Shown here piece after piece: positions 40,099-49,931 of a DNA stretch of 64,000 bases; the first letter of the stretch is position 1, and every line of letters starts with the position of its first letter. Under the pieces are notes generated by a model. That model had not been told where the DNA came from and did no database searches. It worked only from the letters and a program-made list of their open reading frames with translations. The position numbers and the translations under genes were made by a program. This DNA comes from Photobacterium ganghwense (GTDB taxonomy: Bacteria > Pseudomonadota > Gammaproteobacteria > Enterobacterales > Vibrionaceae). The stretch is taken from contig NZ_PYMI01000006.1 in the NCBI RefSeq assembly GCF_003025595.1, positions 62,001 to 126,000 of the forward strand, in the 5' to 3' direction.

Positions 40099-41640
40099 AT
40101 GTCTGCTAAGAAGCCTCTGGCTTTGGTTATTCTGGATGGCTGGGGTTACCGTGAAGACAACGCCGACAACGCGATTGCCAACGCGAAAACTCCGGTTCTT
40201 GATGGTCTGATGGCGAATGAAGCGCACACCCTGATCTCTGCCTCAGGGATGGATGTTGGCCTGCCGGACGGTCAAATGGGTAACTCTGAAGTGGGCCACA
40301 CCAATATCGGTGCCGGTCGCGTGGTGTACCAGGATCTGACCCGAATCACCAAATCTATCGCTGACGGCGATTTCTTCGAAAACCCAGCGCTGACTTCCGC
40401 GATTGATAAAGCCGTTCAAGCTGGCAAAGCCGTTCATATCATGGGCCTGATGTCACCAGGCGGTGTGCACAGCCACGAAGACCACATTGCCGCAGCCGTG
40501 GAGATGGCCGCGAATCGCGGTGCTGAGCACATCTACCTGCACTGCTTCCTGGATGGCCGCGACACGCCGCCACGTAGCGCTCAAGCCTCTCTGGAGCGTT
40601 TCGATGCCCTGTTTGCCCAACTGGGTAAAGGCCGCATTGCGTCTCTGGTTGGTCGTTACTACGCGATGGACCGTGACAACAACTGGGAACGTGTTGAAAA
40701 AGCCTACAACCTGCTGACTGCTGCGGATGCTGACTTTACCGCTGCCACTGCCGTTGAAGGTCTGGAAGCGGCGTATGCCCGCGAAGAAAACGATGAGTTC
40801 GTCAAAGCGACAGAAATCCGTGCCGAAGGCCAACCTGTGGCTGCGATGCAGGATGGCGATGCCGTCTTGTTCATGAACTACCGTGCTGACCGTGCCCGCC
40901 AGATCACACGTACATTCGAAGTAGATTTCGCCGGCTTTGAGCGCAAGCAGTTCCCGGCACTGGCCGATTTTGTCATGCTGACTCAATACGCGGCTGACAT
41001 TAACCTGCCTGCTGCTTTCCCACCAGAAAGCCTGACCAACACCCTGGGTGAGTGGCTGTCGAAGAAAGGCAAAAAACAGCTGCGTATTTCTGAAACGGAA
41101 AAATACGCGCACGTTACGTTTTTCTTTAACGGCGGCGTCGAAAATGAGTTTGACGGCGAATCTCGTCAATTGGTCGCTTCACCAAAAGTGGCCACCTATG
41201 ACCTGCAGCCGGAAATGAGCGCGCCGGAGCTGACTGATAAGCTGGTTGCCGCAATCAAGAGCGGTGAGTTTGATACCATTATCTGTAACTACCCGAACGG
41301 TGACATGGTCGGCCACACTGGCGTTTATGATGCTGCGGTAAAAGCATGTGAAGCCGTAGATACCTGTATCGGCCGCGTAGTTGACGCTATCCGTGAAATG
41401 GACGGCCAACTGCTGATCACTGCCGACCACGGTAACGCCGAAATGATGGTGAACCCGGAAACCGGCGGCATCCATACGGCGCACACCAGCCTGCCGGTAC
41501 CTCTGGTTTACGTGGGCAGCAAATCTATTACTCTGAAAGATGGCGGGAAACTGTCAGATCTGGCCCCAACCATGCTGGCGCTGTCTGACATGGAAATCCC
41601 TGCAGAGATGACTGGTCAGGTGCTGTTTGATCTGAAATAA
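40099..41640 (+). CDS. gpmI: 2,3-bisphosphoglycerate-independent phosphoglycerate mutase
   Basis: GpmI (GpmM) interconverts 3- and 2-phosphoglycerate. The 513-residue protein has the alkaline-phosphatase-like metal site: [12 protein letters not shown] at the N-terminus with the metal aspartate, the phospho-serine S63 in [11 protein letters not shown], and the C-terminal ADHGNAEMM. It is followed after 8 bases by envC, as in E. coli. Confidence 0.97.
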   Translation: MSAKKPLALVILDGWGYREDNADNAIANAKTPVLDGLMANEAHTLISASGMDVGLPDGQMGNSEVGHTNIGAGRVVYQDLTRITKSIADGDFFENPALTSAIDKAVQAGKAVHIMGLMSPGGVHSHEDHIAAAVEMAANRGAEHIYLHCFLDGRDTPPRSAQASLERFDALFAQLGKGRIASLVGRYYAMDRDNNWERVEKAYNLLTAADADFTAATAVEGLEAAYAREENDEFVKATEIRAEGQPVAAMQDGDAVLFMNYRADRARQITRTFEVDFAGFERKQFPALADFVMLTQYAADINLPAAFPPESLTNTLGEWLSKKGKKQLRISETEKYAHVTFFFNGGVENEFDGESRQLVASPKVATYDLQPEMSAPELTDKLVAAIKSGEFDTIICNYPNGDMVGHTGVYDAAVKACEAVDTCIGRVVDAIREMDGQLLITADHGNAEMMVNPETGGIHTAHTSLPVPLVYVGSKSITLKDGGKLSDLAPTMLALSDMEIPAEMTGQVLFDLK

Positions 41641-41648
41641 TCACCGCT

Positions 41649-42812
41649 ATGCGGGAGATCATTCGTAACCTTCACCAATCCATCCGCGCCAGTGCATTAT
41701 GCACTGGTGCTTTGTTATGTCTGGCGTTTGCCGCTCCGGCAGCCCAGGCAAACCAGAACCAGCTTGATGGCGTCAAACAAGAAATTTCACGCCAACAACA
41801 ACAGGTCAGCAGCCAGCGTCAGCACATCGACCAACTCCAGAAAGATTTACGTAAACAGGAAGTTGGCATTGCTGAAACGGCAAAATCCATCCATCGTGCC
41901 GAGAGCCAGATTCAGTCACTGAATCAGTCTGTGCGAACCTTGCAAACCCAGATGGCCTCACTCAGACAACAGCAGCTGGGACAGCAGGAAATGCTGAAAG
42001 CGCTGATGGATGCCCAGTACCGTCAGGGACAGCACAGCCAGCTGGCGCTGCTATTAAGCGGGGAAAACCGTGACAAACTGGATCGCTATACGGTCTATGC
42101 CGAACGACTGAGCCAAGCGCGCACTCAGGCGCTGGATGAGCTGGCTGCCACCACGACCGAATTGCAGCTGAAGCAACATACCCTGCGCCAGCAGCAAGAA
42201 GCACAGCAAACCAAACTCGACGAGCTAAAAAAACATCAGGCCAAGCTGGAGTCGGAACGACGCCAGCGTCAAAGCACAGTCAGCAAGCTCAAACAGCAGA
42301 TTAACACCGACAACCGTTACCTGGCCGAGCTGAAAGAGAACGAGCAGCGCCTGATTAAAGAAATCGCCCGCGCCAAAGCCGCGGCTGAAGCCGCCCGCCG
42401 CCGGGCACCTATGAACGGCCTGAGCCAGCACAAAGGTAAGCTGCCGTGGCCGGTCAGCGGACGAATCGTCCACGCTTATGGTTCACCGCAACAAGGTGAG
42501 CTACGCTGGAAAGGTATGGTGATCGGCCAGAATGCTGGCAGCCAGGTCAAGGCTATCTACCCGGGTAAGGTGGTGTTTGCCGACTGGTTGCGTGGTTACG
42601 GCCTAATGGTGGTGATCGATCATGGCAAAGGCGACATGAGCTTCTATGGTTACAATCAGGCACTGCTGAAAAAAGTGGGCGATAACGTACAGGCCAATGA
42701 AGCTATCGCACTGGTCGGCGATAGTGGCGGGCAGGAGCAGTCCTCCCTTTACTTCGAAATTCGTCGCAAAGGTACGCCGACCAACCCAAGGAGCTGGCTG
42801 GGGCAACCTTAA
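41649..42812 (+). CDS. envC: murein hydrolase activator EnvC
   Basis: EnvC activates the amidases AmiA and AmiB at the division septum. The 387-residue protein has a signal peptide (about residues 1-34, ending AAQA), a long coiled coil (about 36-250, Gln/Leu/Lys-rich heptads) that binds FtsX, and a C-terminal LytM (M23) domain from about 265 with PWPVSGRIVHAYG. The catalytic metal histidines are not intact as HxxxD / HxH, as expected for an activator. Confidence 0.94.
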   Translation: MREIIRNLHQSIRASALCTGALLCLAFAAPAAQANQNQLDGVKQEISRQQQQVSSQRQHIDQLQKDLRKQEVGIAETAKSIHRAESQIQSLNQSVRTLQTQMASLRQQQLGQQEMLKALMDAQYRQGQHSQLALLLSGENRDKLDRYTVYAERLSQARTQALDELAATTTELQLKQHTLRQQQEAQQTKLDELKKHQAKLESERRQRQSTVSKLKQQINTDNRYLAELKENEQRLIKEIARAKAAAEAARRRAPMNGLSQHKGKLPWPVSGRIVHAYGSPQQGELRWKGMVIGQNAGSQVKAIYPGKVVFADWLRGYGLMVVIDHGKGDMSFYGYNQALLKKVGDNVQANEAIALVGDSGGQEQSSLYFEIRRKGTPTNPRSWLGQP

Positions 42813-42842
42813 TCGCGACCGAAACAGGAGAAACTTGCAGTA

Positions 42843-43799
42843 ATGTCATGGATTCGACACTTGCACCACCTGTTTCACTCGCACCACTGCGAGCATGATG
42901 TTCCGACGCCGTGGACTCGGTGGCTGAGTATCTCTGAACGCCCCCAGCTAGGGACACGGCAATGTCCCGGTTCTTTTGTCAGGCACCTCTTTGCCAGACA
43001 ACTCAAGGCAGGGCGTCTCTTCGGCGAAGGGACAGTCAGGGGAGAAAGGGCAGCCTTGCTGCTGTCTGTCAGCTTATTGCTGGCTTCTTGCTTACTGCTC
43101 CCCGCGCCCATTCAGGCTGGTCAGCTGGCGATCGTGATTGACGACTTAGGCTACCAGCCGCTTCCGTTGACTTTCCGAACCTTGCCTGCCGAGATCAGCA
43201 TTTCGGTACTCCCCGATACCCCCTATGCAACCGCCACCAGCCACGAAGCAACCCGTCAGCAACGAGATGTCCTGCTACATATGCCGATGGAGCCAAGCCG
43301 TGCCGCGCCACTGGAACGCACCACGCTGACTTCCCGAATGGCCAAGGCCGAATTCCAGCAAACGCTTCGTCAGGCGCTGCGCAAAGTCCCCGACGCCTTC
43401 GCGGTCAACAACCATATGGGCAGCGCCCTCACCCAAAACACTCAAGCCATGAACTGGGTGATGGAGGTGCTGGCTCATCAGCATCTGGCGTTTCTGGACA
43501 GTCGGACCACGATTCACTCAGTCGCACTGACGGCCGCGCACACCTATCAGGTGCCGGCGTTGAAACGGCACATCTTTCTGGACCACCAACCCACAGAAAC
43601 GTTCATCAGCCAGCAGTTGCAACGGGCGATCCATCAAGCACAGCAGCAGGGGGCAGTGATCGCCATTGGCCACCCTCACCCTGTTACGTTAGCCACGCTG
43701 CAAAACCGGTTACCGACGCTGGCGGCAGAAGGGATCACTCTGGTCCGGCTTTCTGCCTTGTATGCGGCCGATCAGCCCCCGTCCGGCACCACGCCCTAG
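42843..43799 (+). CDS. divergent polysaccharide deacetylase family protein (YibQ-like)
   Basis: This belongs to the YibQ/DUF610 family of periplasmic divergent polysaccharide deacetylases and follows envC as in E. coli. The catalytic-like core starts at AIVIDDLGY (about residue 96), with LLHMPMEP, NNHMGSALT and IGHPHP further on. The frame opens with about 70 His/Arg/Trp-rich residues that do not look secretory, followed by a hydrophobic signal-like helix ending PAPIQA. The real start may be TTG 43056, six bases after AAAGGG, which would give a clean signal peptide. The function is unknown. Confidence 0.85.
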   Translation: MSWIRHLHHLFHSHHCEHDVPTPWTRWLSISERPQLGTRQCPGSFVRHLFARQLKAGRLFGEGTVRGERAALLLSVSLLLASCLLLPAPIQAGQLAIVIDDLGYQPLPLTFRTLPAEISISVLPDTPYATATSHEATRQQRDVLLHMPMEPSRAAPLERTTLTSRMAKAEFQQTLRQALRKVPDAFAVNNHMGSALTQNTQAMNWVMEVLAHQHLAFLDSRTTIHSVALTAAHTYQVPALKRHIFLDHQPTETFISQQLQRAIHQAQQQGAVIAIGHPHPVTLATLQNRLPTLAAEGITLVRLSALYAADQPPSGTTP

Positions 43800-43840
43800 C
43801 GCCCAATTCTTAGTCCCTAGGGGGCATGTCTGAGTATCGG

Positions 43841-44485
43841 TTAGCTATTGCGCTCTACCTGTTCACAGTAATGCGCTTCCAGCTCCCGGACATAATCCCG
43901 CCCTTTGTCTGTCGTCAGCGGACGGACAATTGCCAGAATCTGCAGCACGCCCTGATAAATCACGCTCTTAGTGATCTCGGCACCCGGTGCCTGCGCACTC
44001 TGGTAAAAGATCCAGCTGGACACAACCAGTTTCAGCGTGTTTACCAACGCCCCCAACTCGGTATCATCCAGCGCCAGCAGGTCGCCGGCCCGAAAACTTT
44101 TCATCATCGCCATGATGTTCTGATGCAGCCCTTCCTGCGCCAGCAGGTATTTTTGCTGCAACTCGGCATCCCGGCGCAAAATGTCCGGCAAATTGGCGTA
44201 AAAGAAGCGATAACGCCACATCAGCATGAAGACAGAGTCAAGATACGCCAGCAGGTTATCCGCCGTGATCTGTTGGAGATCAAGTGGCTGGAAATGAATC
44301 CTGAGATCATGGGCGTATTGATCAAAAATACTGTGTATAATCTCTTCTTTATTACGGAAATGATAATACAGGTTGCCGGGGCTGATCCCCAGATGAGCGG
44401 CTATGTGGTTCGTGGTTATGTTTGGCTCACCGCTTTCATTGAAAAGCTCTAGTGCTGCCAGGATAATTCTATCGCGGGTCTTCAT
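43841..44485 (-). CDS. TetR-family transcriptional regulator
   Basis: The 214-residue protein begins MKTRDRIILAALELFNESGE and has the TetR helix-turn-helix ITTNHIAAHLGISPGNLYYH at about residues 24-44. The C-terminal domain is a ligand or dimerisation region with an unusual aromatic stretch MLMWRYRFFYANLP. It is divergent from hldD with 114 bases between. A 17-codon upstream extension is not supported. The target is unknown; hldD control is possible but unproven. Confidence 0.88.
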   Translation of the reverse strand: MKTRDRIILAALELFNESGEPNITTNHIAAHLGISPGNLYYHFRNKEEIIHSIFDQYAHDLRIHFQPLDLQQITADNLLAYLDSVFMLMWRYRFFYANLPDILRRDAELQQKYLLAQEGLHQNIMAMMKSFRAGDLLALDDTELGALVNTLKLVVSSWIFYQSAQAPGAEITKSVIYQGVLQILAIVRPLTTDKGRDYVRELEAHYCEQVERNS

Positions 44486-44599
44486 TTGCTTCTCACTTCT
44501 GTGCCCATGACGTTGGCAATCTGCTAATACTATCATAAAGATAATTCATAACGGCGGCAGTGATGCGACCGTTTGCCCAAACTGAAGACTGGAATAGCC

Positions 44600-45544
44600 A
44601 TGATTATTGTAACTGGCGGCGCCGGTATGATCGGCAGCAACATAGTGAAAACCCTGAACGAGCAAGGCCATAACGACATTCTTGTTGTGGACAATCTCAA
44701 AGACGGGACCAAATTTGCCAACCTGGTCGACCTTGATATCGCCGACTACATGGACAAGGAAGATTTCATCACGCAAATCATGGCCGGTGATGACTTTGGC
44801 CCTATTGAGGCGGTCTTCCATCAGGGTGCCTGCTCATCCACCACTGAGTGGGACGGCAAGTACATGATGCTCAATAACTACGAGTATTCGAAAGAGCTGC
44901 TGCACTACTGCCTGGAGCGCCAGATTCCTTTCCTGTATGCCTCGTCCGCAGCGACCTACGGCGGCCGCGACCATGACTTTATTGAAGAGCGCGCCTACGA
45001 AGGGGCGCTCAATGTCTATGGCTACTCCAAGCAGCTGTTTGACAATTACGTCCGTCGCTTGTGGCAGGATGCAGAAGCAAACGGCGAATCGCTGTCGCAA
45101 ATTACCGGCTTTCGTTACTTCAATGTCTACGGCCCCCGCGAGCAGCACAAGGGCAGTATGGCCTCCGTCGCCTTCCACCTGAATACACAAATCCACCAAG
45201 GTGATAATCCGAAGCTGTTTGAAGGCTCAGAGCACCTTAAACGTGATTTTGTGTATGTCGGTGATGTGTGCAAGGTGAACCTCTGGTTCTGGCAGCAAGG
45301 CGTTTCCGGCATCTATAACTGCGGCACCGGCAAAGCGGAGTCTTTCAACGAAGTCGCTAAAGCCGTCATCGCGTTCCACGGCAAGGGCCAGGTGGAAGAA
45401 ATTCCGTTTCCGGATCACCTGAAAGGCCGTTATCAGGCCTTCACCCAGGCAGATCTGACCAAGTTACGCGCAGCCGGTTACAAGGAAGAATTCAAATCGG
45501 TGGCCGAGGGCGTGGCCGAATACATGGCAATCATCAACAGTTAA
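44600..45544 (+). CDS. hldD: ADP-L-glycero-D-manno-heptose 6-epimerase
   Basis: HldD makes the L-glycero-D-manno heptose donor for the LPS inner core. The 314-residue SDR-fold protein starts [17 protein letters not shown] with the NADP loop GGAGMIGS, and has the catalytic YxxxK in [12 protein letters not shown] near residue 140. The frame continues nine codons upstream but ATG 44600 gives the family start. It opens the LPS-core locus and is 12 bases from lpxM. Confidence 0.97.
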   Translation: MIIVTGGAGMIGSNIVKTLNEQGHNDILVVDNLKDGTKFANLVDLDIADYMDKEDFITQIMAGDDFGPIEAVFHQGACSSTTEWDGKYMMLNNYEYSKELLHYCLERQIPFLYASSAATYGGRDHDFIEERAYEGALNVYGYSKQLFDNYVRRLWQDAEANGESLSQITGFRYFNVYGPREQHKGSMASVAFHLNTQIHQGDNPKLFEGSEHLKRDFVYVGDVCKVNLWFWQQGVSGIYNCGTGKAESFNEVAKAVIAFHGKGQVEEIPFPDHLKGRYQAFTQADLTKLRAAGYKEEFKSVAEGVAEYMAIINS

Positions 45545-45556
45545 ATTTTATCGCCC

Positions 45557-46513
45557 ATGAAAGATCATTACGACAAACAAGCTTATAACCCTGAGTTTCA
45601 CTGGCATTTCCTGCACCCAAAATACTGGGGAACCTGGCTGGCCGTGGCTGTTGCATCCCTGCTGTGCCTGTTGCCACACCGTGTTCGCCGCACCATCGCG
45701 ACCGGTTTTGCCAAGCTGGCGATGAAATTTGACAGCAAGTCCAACCGACGCGCGCGGGTTAACCTGGCGATGTGTTTTCCGGACAAAAGCGAGGCTGAGC
45801 GGGAAGCCATGCTGATGGAAAGCTACATCACCGCAGGCAGCTTCCTGATGGGATTCGCCTCTCTGAGCGTACGCAGCCGCGCCTGGCTGGAAAGCCACAC
45901 CATCATCCGCGGTGAAGAGCACCTGGCCACCCTGAAAGAACAGGGAGAAAGCGCTATCCTGCTGGTACCTCACACCTGGGCCATTGATATTCCTGCGGTG
46001 CTGCTGGCATCCCGCGGCCTGCCGGTATCGGCCATGGCCAAGAAGCAAAAGAATGAGGTATCCGACTGGTTGATGCACAAACAACGCGTGCAGTATGGCG
46101 GTCGCGTGTATGAGCGCAGTGGTGGGATCAAGCCCTTTATCAAATCGATCCGTGAAGGGTATCTGGGCTACTACTTACCCGACGAAGACCTCGGCCCCGA
46201 ACACAGTGTGTTTGTTGACTTCTTTGCCACCACCAAGGCAACGATTTCGGGTCTTGGCCGACTGGCCAAATTAAGCCGTTCGAAAATTGTGCCGCTTTAT
46301 TCTGTATACAACAGCAAAACCGGCCAGTATGAAATCGACATTTATCCGCCGTTGTCACCGTTTCCTCTGGAAACCGAAGAGCAGGATGCCCGTCTGATGA
46401 ACGAGTGCATCGAGCAGTACGTCACCGAACGCCCGGAACAATATATGTGGATTCTTCGTCTGTTAAAAACGCGACCAAATGGCGAAGCCAACCCGTATAA
46501 CGTCAAGAAATAG
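45557..46513 (+). CDS. lpxM: lipid A secondary acyltransferase (LpxM/LpxN type)
   Basis: The protein adds a secondary acyl chain to lipid A at the inner membrane. The 318 residues have an N-terminal hydrophobic anchor and the HTWAID motif (catalytic H-X4-D) near residue 138, followed by conserved RQGG-type segments. In V. cholerae the homologous LpxN adds 3-hydroxylaurate, so the acyl chain cannot be named from sequence. It lies between hldD and waaL in a probable operon. Confidence 0.9.
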   Translation: MKDHYDKQAYNPEFHWHFLHPKYWGTWLAVAVASLLCLLPHRVRRTIATGFAKLAMKFDSKSNRRARVNLAMCFPDKSEAEREAMLMESYITAGSFLMGFASLSVRSRAWLESHTIIRGEEHLATLKEQGESAILLVPHTWAIDIPAVLLASRGLPVSAMAKKQKNEVSDWLMHKQRVQYGGRVYERSGGIKPFIKSIREGYLGYYLPDEDLGPEHSVFVDFFATTKATISGLGRLAKLSRSKIVPLYSVYNSKTGQYEIDIYPPLSPFPLETEEQDARLMNECIEQYVTERPEQYMWILRLLKTRPNGEANPYNVKK

Positions 46514-46525
46514 GATCAGGGCAGA

Positions 46526-47695
46526 ATGAACAGAAGTACAATATTCAACACCCTTATCCTGCTGCCGGTTATCTGGCTGTTCAGCGGCTTACTGGTTGTC
46601 GGCGATGGCGATAAGCCGATGGTCGCACTGGTTGTTATTTCCGCTATTACCTCAATAAGTTACTACGGACTTCAGACGACCAGAGACAACCTCCGTCACA
46701 ACCGGGTTTTATGGGTGGTACTGGCACTGACCGCTTATGGTCTTTTCAGTCATTTCTACCACGGCATCAGTTCCCGAGAAATTCGTGCCCTGTTGATGGC
46801 GTCAGTCATGCTGATTTGTTTTCCTCGAGAACTCATTTCGCAGCGCCTCTTAAGCTGGCTGTGCCTGATGGGAGGTATTTCGTGTTTCTACATGGCGTAT
46901 TACTACGGCCAGTATTTGGATATTGGCCGTGGCGCTTGGCCTATCAATGCCATTCCTCAGGCGACTATGAGCGCAGCAATTGGGTTGATTGCTTTGAGCC
47001 TTTCTTGCAACAAAAATGCGAGTCATAAAACCATCGCTGTGCTCGCCTTTGTTATTAGCACTGCAGCAGTCCTCTTCAGTCAGAGTCGGGGGGTATGGCT
47101 GGGTTATTTCGTCACCGTCGCGTTAATGATTATCCTGCACTTCCGCTCCCTGTTATTGACAAAAAAATCCTGTCTTGTTGCCCTGTTGCTCTTAATCATG
47201 GGCGGTTTTGCCTTAAAACCGGTTGTTGAAGCACGAATTGATGAAACACAATATGAAGTGAATCAGATCATGTCTGGTAACTTCACGACATCAGCAGGAT
47301 TACGGTTGCAGATGTGGGCAATTGTCCCACAACTTGTTGAAGATAATTGGTTACTGGGGCTTGGCAGGTATCACCGCGAGAAGTTCAACGAACTGTACCA
47401 ACAAGGGCAGGCATCCGAAACCTTAAAGCAACAAAACCCTGCCCATTATCACAATCAGTTCCTGGATCGGTTAGTGAAGAGCGGCATGGTTGGCGTGGCA
47501 CTGCTACTGGCATTGTTATCAGTGCCATTGATCGGCCTCTCACGCGCCTCACATCAGCACCGCTATATGCTGAGCTCTATCGTTCTTCTTTATGCCACGG
47601 CATCGTTAACTGATGTCCCTTTTAGCCACCCACAGCCGCTGCTGTTGTATATTTTTCTGGTCAGCTGCTTAACGACATCTAGCAGAAAACACTAA
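46526..47695 (+). CDS. waaL: O-antigen ligase family protein
   Basis: WaaL joins undecaprenyl-linked O-antigen to the lipid A core in the periplasm. The 389-residue protein has about ten to twelve membrane helices. A large periplasmic loop includes SQSRGVWLG, GLRLQMWAI and HYHNQFLDRLVKSGMVG, where arginine and histidine are expected to be catalytic. Family members share little identity, and O-antigen polymerase is a possible alternative, but position next to core genes favours ligase. Confidence 0.85.
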   Translation: MNRSTIFNTLILLPVIWLFSGLLVVGDGDKPMVALVVISAITSISYYGLQTTRDNLRHNRVLWVVLALTAYGLFSHFYHGISSREIRALLMASVMLICFPRELISQRLLSWLCLMGGISCFYMAYYYGQYLDIGRGAWPINAIPQATMSAAIGLIALSLSCNKNASHKTIAVLAFVISTAAVLFSQSRGVWLGYFVTVALMIILHFRSLLLTKKSCLVALLLLIMGGFALKPVVEARIDETQYEVNQIMSGNFTTSAGLRLQMWAIVPQLVEDNWLLGLGRYHREKFNELYQQGQASETLKQQNPAHYHNQFLDRLVKSGMVGVALLLALLSVPLIGLSRASHQHRYMLSSIVLLYATASLTDVPFSHPQPLLLYIFLVSCLTTSSRKH

Positions 47696-47699
47696 CGAT

Positions 47700-48443
47700 A
47701 TGTACGAAATTTTTGTCATCAACCTGGAGTCCTCCGTTGAGCGCCGTCACAATATCTCTCGGCAGCTTGACGAACTCGGATTACCCTTTTCCGTTTTCTC
47801 CGCAGTGAATGGCCGCGAAGGCCATCACCCATTGTTCGACAACTATGATGATCCTCTCAGTCAGCTATACCGCGGCAAATCGCTGAGCAAAGGGCAACTC
47901 GGCTGCTATGCCAGCCACTACCTGTTGTGGCAAAAGTGCGTTGAGCTGAATAAGCCAATTATTGTAATTGAGGATGATGCCCTGCTTTATCCGGCACCAA
48001 TGACGGACTTTGTCCGGGCTATACCGACCCTTGATCCCAAATTTGAATGTATCCGCCTGTTTGATAACAAGCGCAAAGCATTTAACTTCACCCCATTGGT
48101 TTCGCTAGGCGCAACGTCTGTGTGCAAATTTACCAAGGGGCATATGAGTGCCACCGGTTATTACCTGACGCCGACCGGAGCCCGGAAGTTCCTGGCACAT
48201 TCCGATCGCTGGTATATGGCGGTCGATATTTATATGGACCGTTTCTGGATCAACCAGGTCGATTGCTACGGCACAGCCCCTGCCTGTTTAACCAACGACC
48301 CGATTTTCGATTCGGACATCGGTTACGACAGCCAGAAACCACCGCGCAGTCTGCTGACCCGCTGCAAACGGGAGTGGTTTAATCTGACCGAGCTCTTTAA
48401 GCGCGAAACACATAACGCTCTGTATAAAATCAAACAAAAATAA
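47700..48443 (+). CDS. glycosyltransferase family 25 LPS protein
   Basis: GT25 enzymes (e.g. Haemophilus Lex2B) usually transfer galactose or glucose onto LPS. The 247-residue protein has INLESSVERRHNISRQLDEL at the start, FSAVNGREG, and the metal-binding VIEDDALLYP near residue 92. It lies 4 bases after waaL and before the GT4 gene, so it probably acts on the outer core. The sugar cannot be deduced. Confidence 0.9.
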   Translation: MYEIFVINLESSVERRHNISRQLDELGLPFSVFSAVNGREGHHPLFDNYDDPLSQLYRGKSLSKGQLGCYASHYLLWQKCVELNKPIIVIEDDALLYPAPMTDFVRAIPTLDPKFECIRLFDNKRKAFNFTPLVSLGATSVCKFTKGHMSATGYYLTPTGARKFLAHSDRWYMAVDIYMDRFWINQVDCYGTAPACLTNDPIFDSDIGYDSQKPPRSLLTRCKREWFNLTELFKRETHNALYKIKQK

Positions 48444-48453
48444 AGCCTGAATT

Positions 48454-49539
48454 ATGAAAATTTTGATTGCCAGCTCCTACCATCACGCATGGAACAGCGT
48501 TCGTCCAGAAGCGGAAATGTTTATTGAAATGGTTCGCCAGGGTCATCAGGTAACGGTCGCCACGCAGGGCGATGCCGAATATGTGTCCCGTTTTCGTGAG
48601 CACGGGGTAAAAGTTATCGACTGCTACCCGACCAAGAAAATTTGTTCAAAGACCATCAAAACCCTGCATCGCGAACTGAAAGATGGCGACTACGACATCT
48701 GCTACGGATTTAACTCCAAAACCATTCCCAATGCCGCGTTTGCCTGCATCGGTACCCGCGCAAAAATGGTGACTTACCGGGGCACAACAGGCGGCCTGTA
48801 TCGCCACGATCCCAGTGCTTACCTGACCCATCTTCACCCACGGGTTGACGGTATCATTTGTGTATCTGACGCCGTGCGCCGCGATGTCAGCCAGCGCGTC
48901 TGGAAAAACCGCGACAACATCGTCACCATTTATAAAGGTCACCAGCTGGACTGGTACAGTGTTGCACCGACCCAGCGTGAAGAATTTGGCCTGACCGACG
49001 ATGACATCATTGCCGTCTGCGCCGCGCATGTGCGCCCGAGCAAGGGGATTTCGGTTCTGGTACAAGCCACCCACCAGATTGATAACCCGAATTTCCACCT
49101 GTTGCTGGTCGGCAGCGGTTTCGAACCTCACTTTGACGAAATCAGGCAAAGCCCTATGGCAGACCGGATCCACCTGGTCGGCCACCGTAAAGACGTTCCC
49201 TCGATCATGGCCATGGCCGATTTCCAGGTTCAGCCGTCAGTCAGTGGTGAAGGCCTGCCTCGTACCATTATTGAAGCCATGGCAAACGGAACCACTTCTG
49301 TTGTCACCACCACCGGTGGTTCGCCGGAGCTGGTTGATGACGGTGAAACCGGTTTTATCGTTCCGGCCGGCGATGCACAGGCTCTGGGCCAGGCAATGAA
49401 CCAGCTGATTACGGATAAAAACAAAATTGCCCGATTCAGCGCCGCGGCACAAAAGAAACTGGATACGGAATTCAATGCGATGGAAACCGTACGCCATCAC
49501 ATCGCCTTTTTTGAAAAGCTGCTGCACCCAACGAAGTAG
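48454..49539 (+). CDS. glycosyltransferase family 4 (GT-B)
   Basis: The 361-residue GT-B enzyme has an N-terminal acceptor domain with HAWNSVRPEAEMF and RGTTGGLYRHDPSAY, and a C-terminal donor domain with HVRPSKGISVLVQA and the EX7E-type motif in SGEGLPRTIIEAMANG, glutamates near residues 269 and 277. It adds a sugar to the core or to a substituent. It is 10 bases after the GT25 gene and 11 bases before the HAD gene. Confidence 0.9.
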   Translation: MKILIASSYHHAWNSVRPEAEMFIEMVRQGHQVTVATQGDAEYVSRFREHGVKVIDCYPTKKICSKTIKTLHRELKDGDYDICYGFNSKTIPNAAFACIGTRAKMVTYRGTTGGLYRHDPSAYLTHLHPRVDGIICVSDAVRRDVSQRVWKNRDNIVTIYKGHQLDWYSVAPTQREEFGLTDDDIIAVCAAHVRPSKGISVLVQATHQIDNPNFHLLLVGSGFEPHFDEIRQSPMADRIHLVGHRKDVPSIMAMADFQVQPSVSGEGLPRTIIEAMANGTTSVVTTTGGSPELVDDGETGFIVPAGDAQALGQAMNQLITDKNKIARFSAAAQKKLDTEFNAMETVRHHIAFFEKLLHPTK

Positions 49540-49550
49540 GACAGTCTGAT

Positions 49551-49931
49551 ATGAAAAAACTGGTTGTTGATCTAGACGGCACGATAACGCTGGCCGATAC
49601 CAATGATTACGAGAACGTCGCGCCGAATCTGGCAGTGATTGAGCAACTGAAAAATTACAAGGCGCAAGGCTACACGATCACCATCAGTACGGCGCGCAAC
49701 ATGCGCACTTACGAAGGGAATGTAGGACTGATTAACATTCACACCCTACCGATCATTACAGCCTGGCTGGACAAACATCAGGTACCTTATGATGAGATTC
49801 TGGTGGGCAAGCCCTGGTGCGGTCATGACGGCTTCTACATTGATGACCGTGCAGTACGCCCATCAGAATTTGCCTCTCTGTCAGTAGAGGAGATCAATGC
49901 CCTGCTCGACAAGGAAAAAGCATGTTTCTGA
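49551..49931 (+). CDS. HAD-family capsule/LPS biosynthesis phosphatase (EcbF/BcbF type)
   Basis: The 126-residue protein is a minimal HAD phosphatase: VVDLDGTIT with nucleophile D7 and general acid D9, ISTARN with the Ser/Thr motif II, and KPWCGHDGFYIDDRAVRP with the motif III lysine and motif IV aspartates. Its length and sequence fit the small EcbF/BcbF phosphatases described in Pasteurella capsule loci. Its last codons overlap the next gene by 10 bases. It probably removes a phosphate from the precursor handled by the next two enzymes. Confidence 0.85.
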   Translation: MKKLVVDLDGTITLADTNDYENVAPNLAVIEQLKNYKAQGYTITISTARNMRTYEGNVGLINIHTLPIITAWLDKHQVPYDEILVGKPWCGHDGFYIDDRAVRPSEFASLSVEEINALLDKEKACF

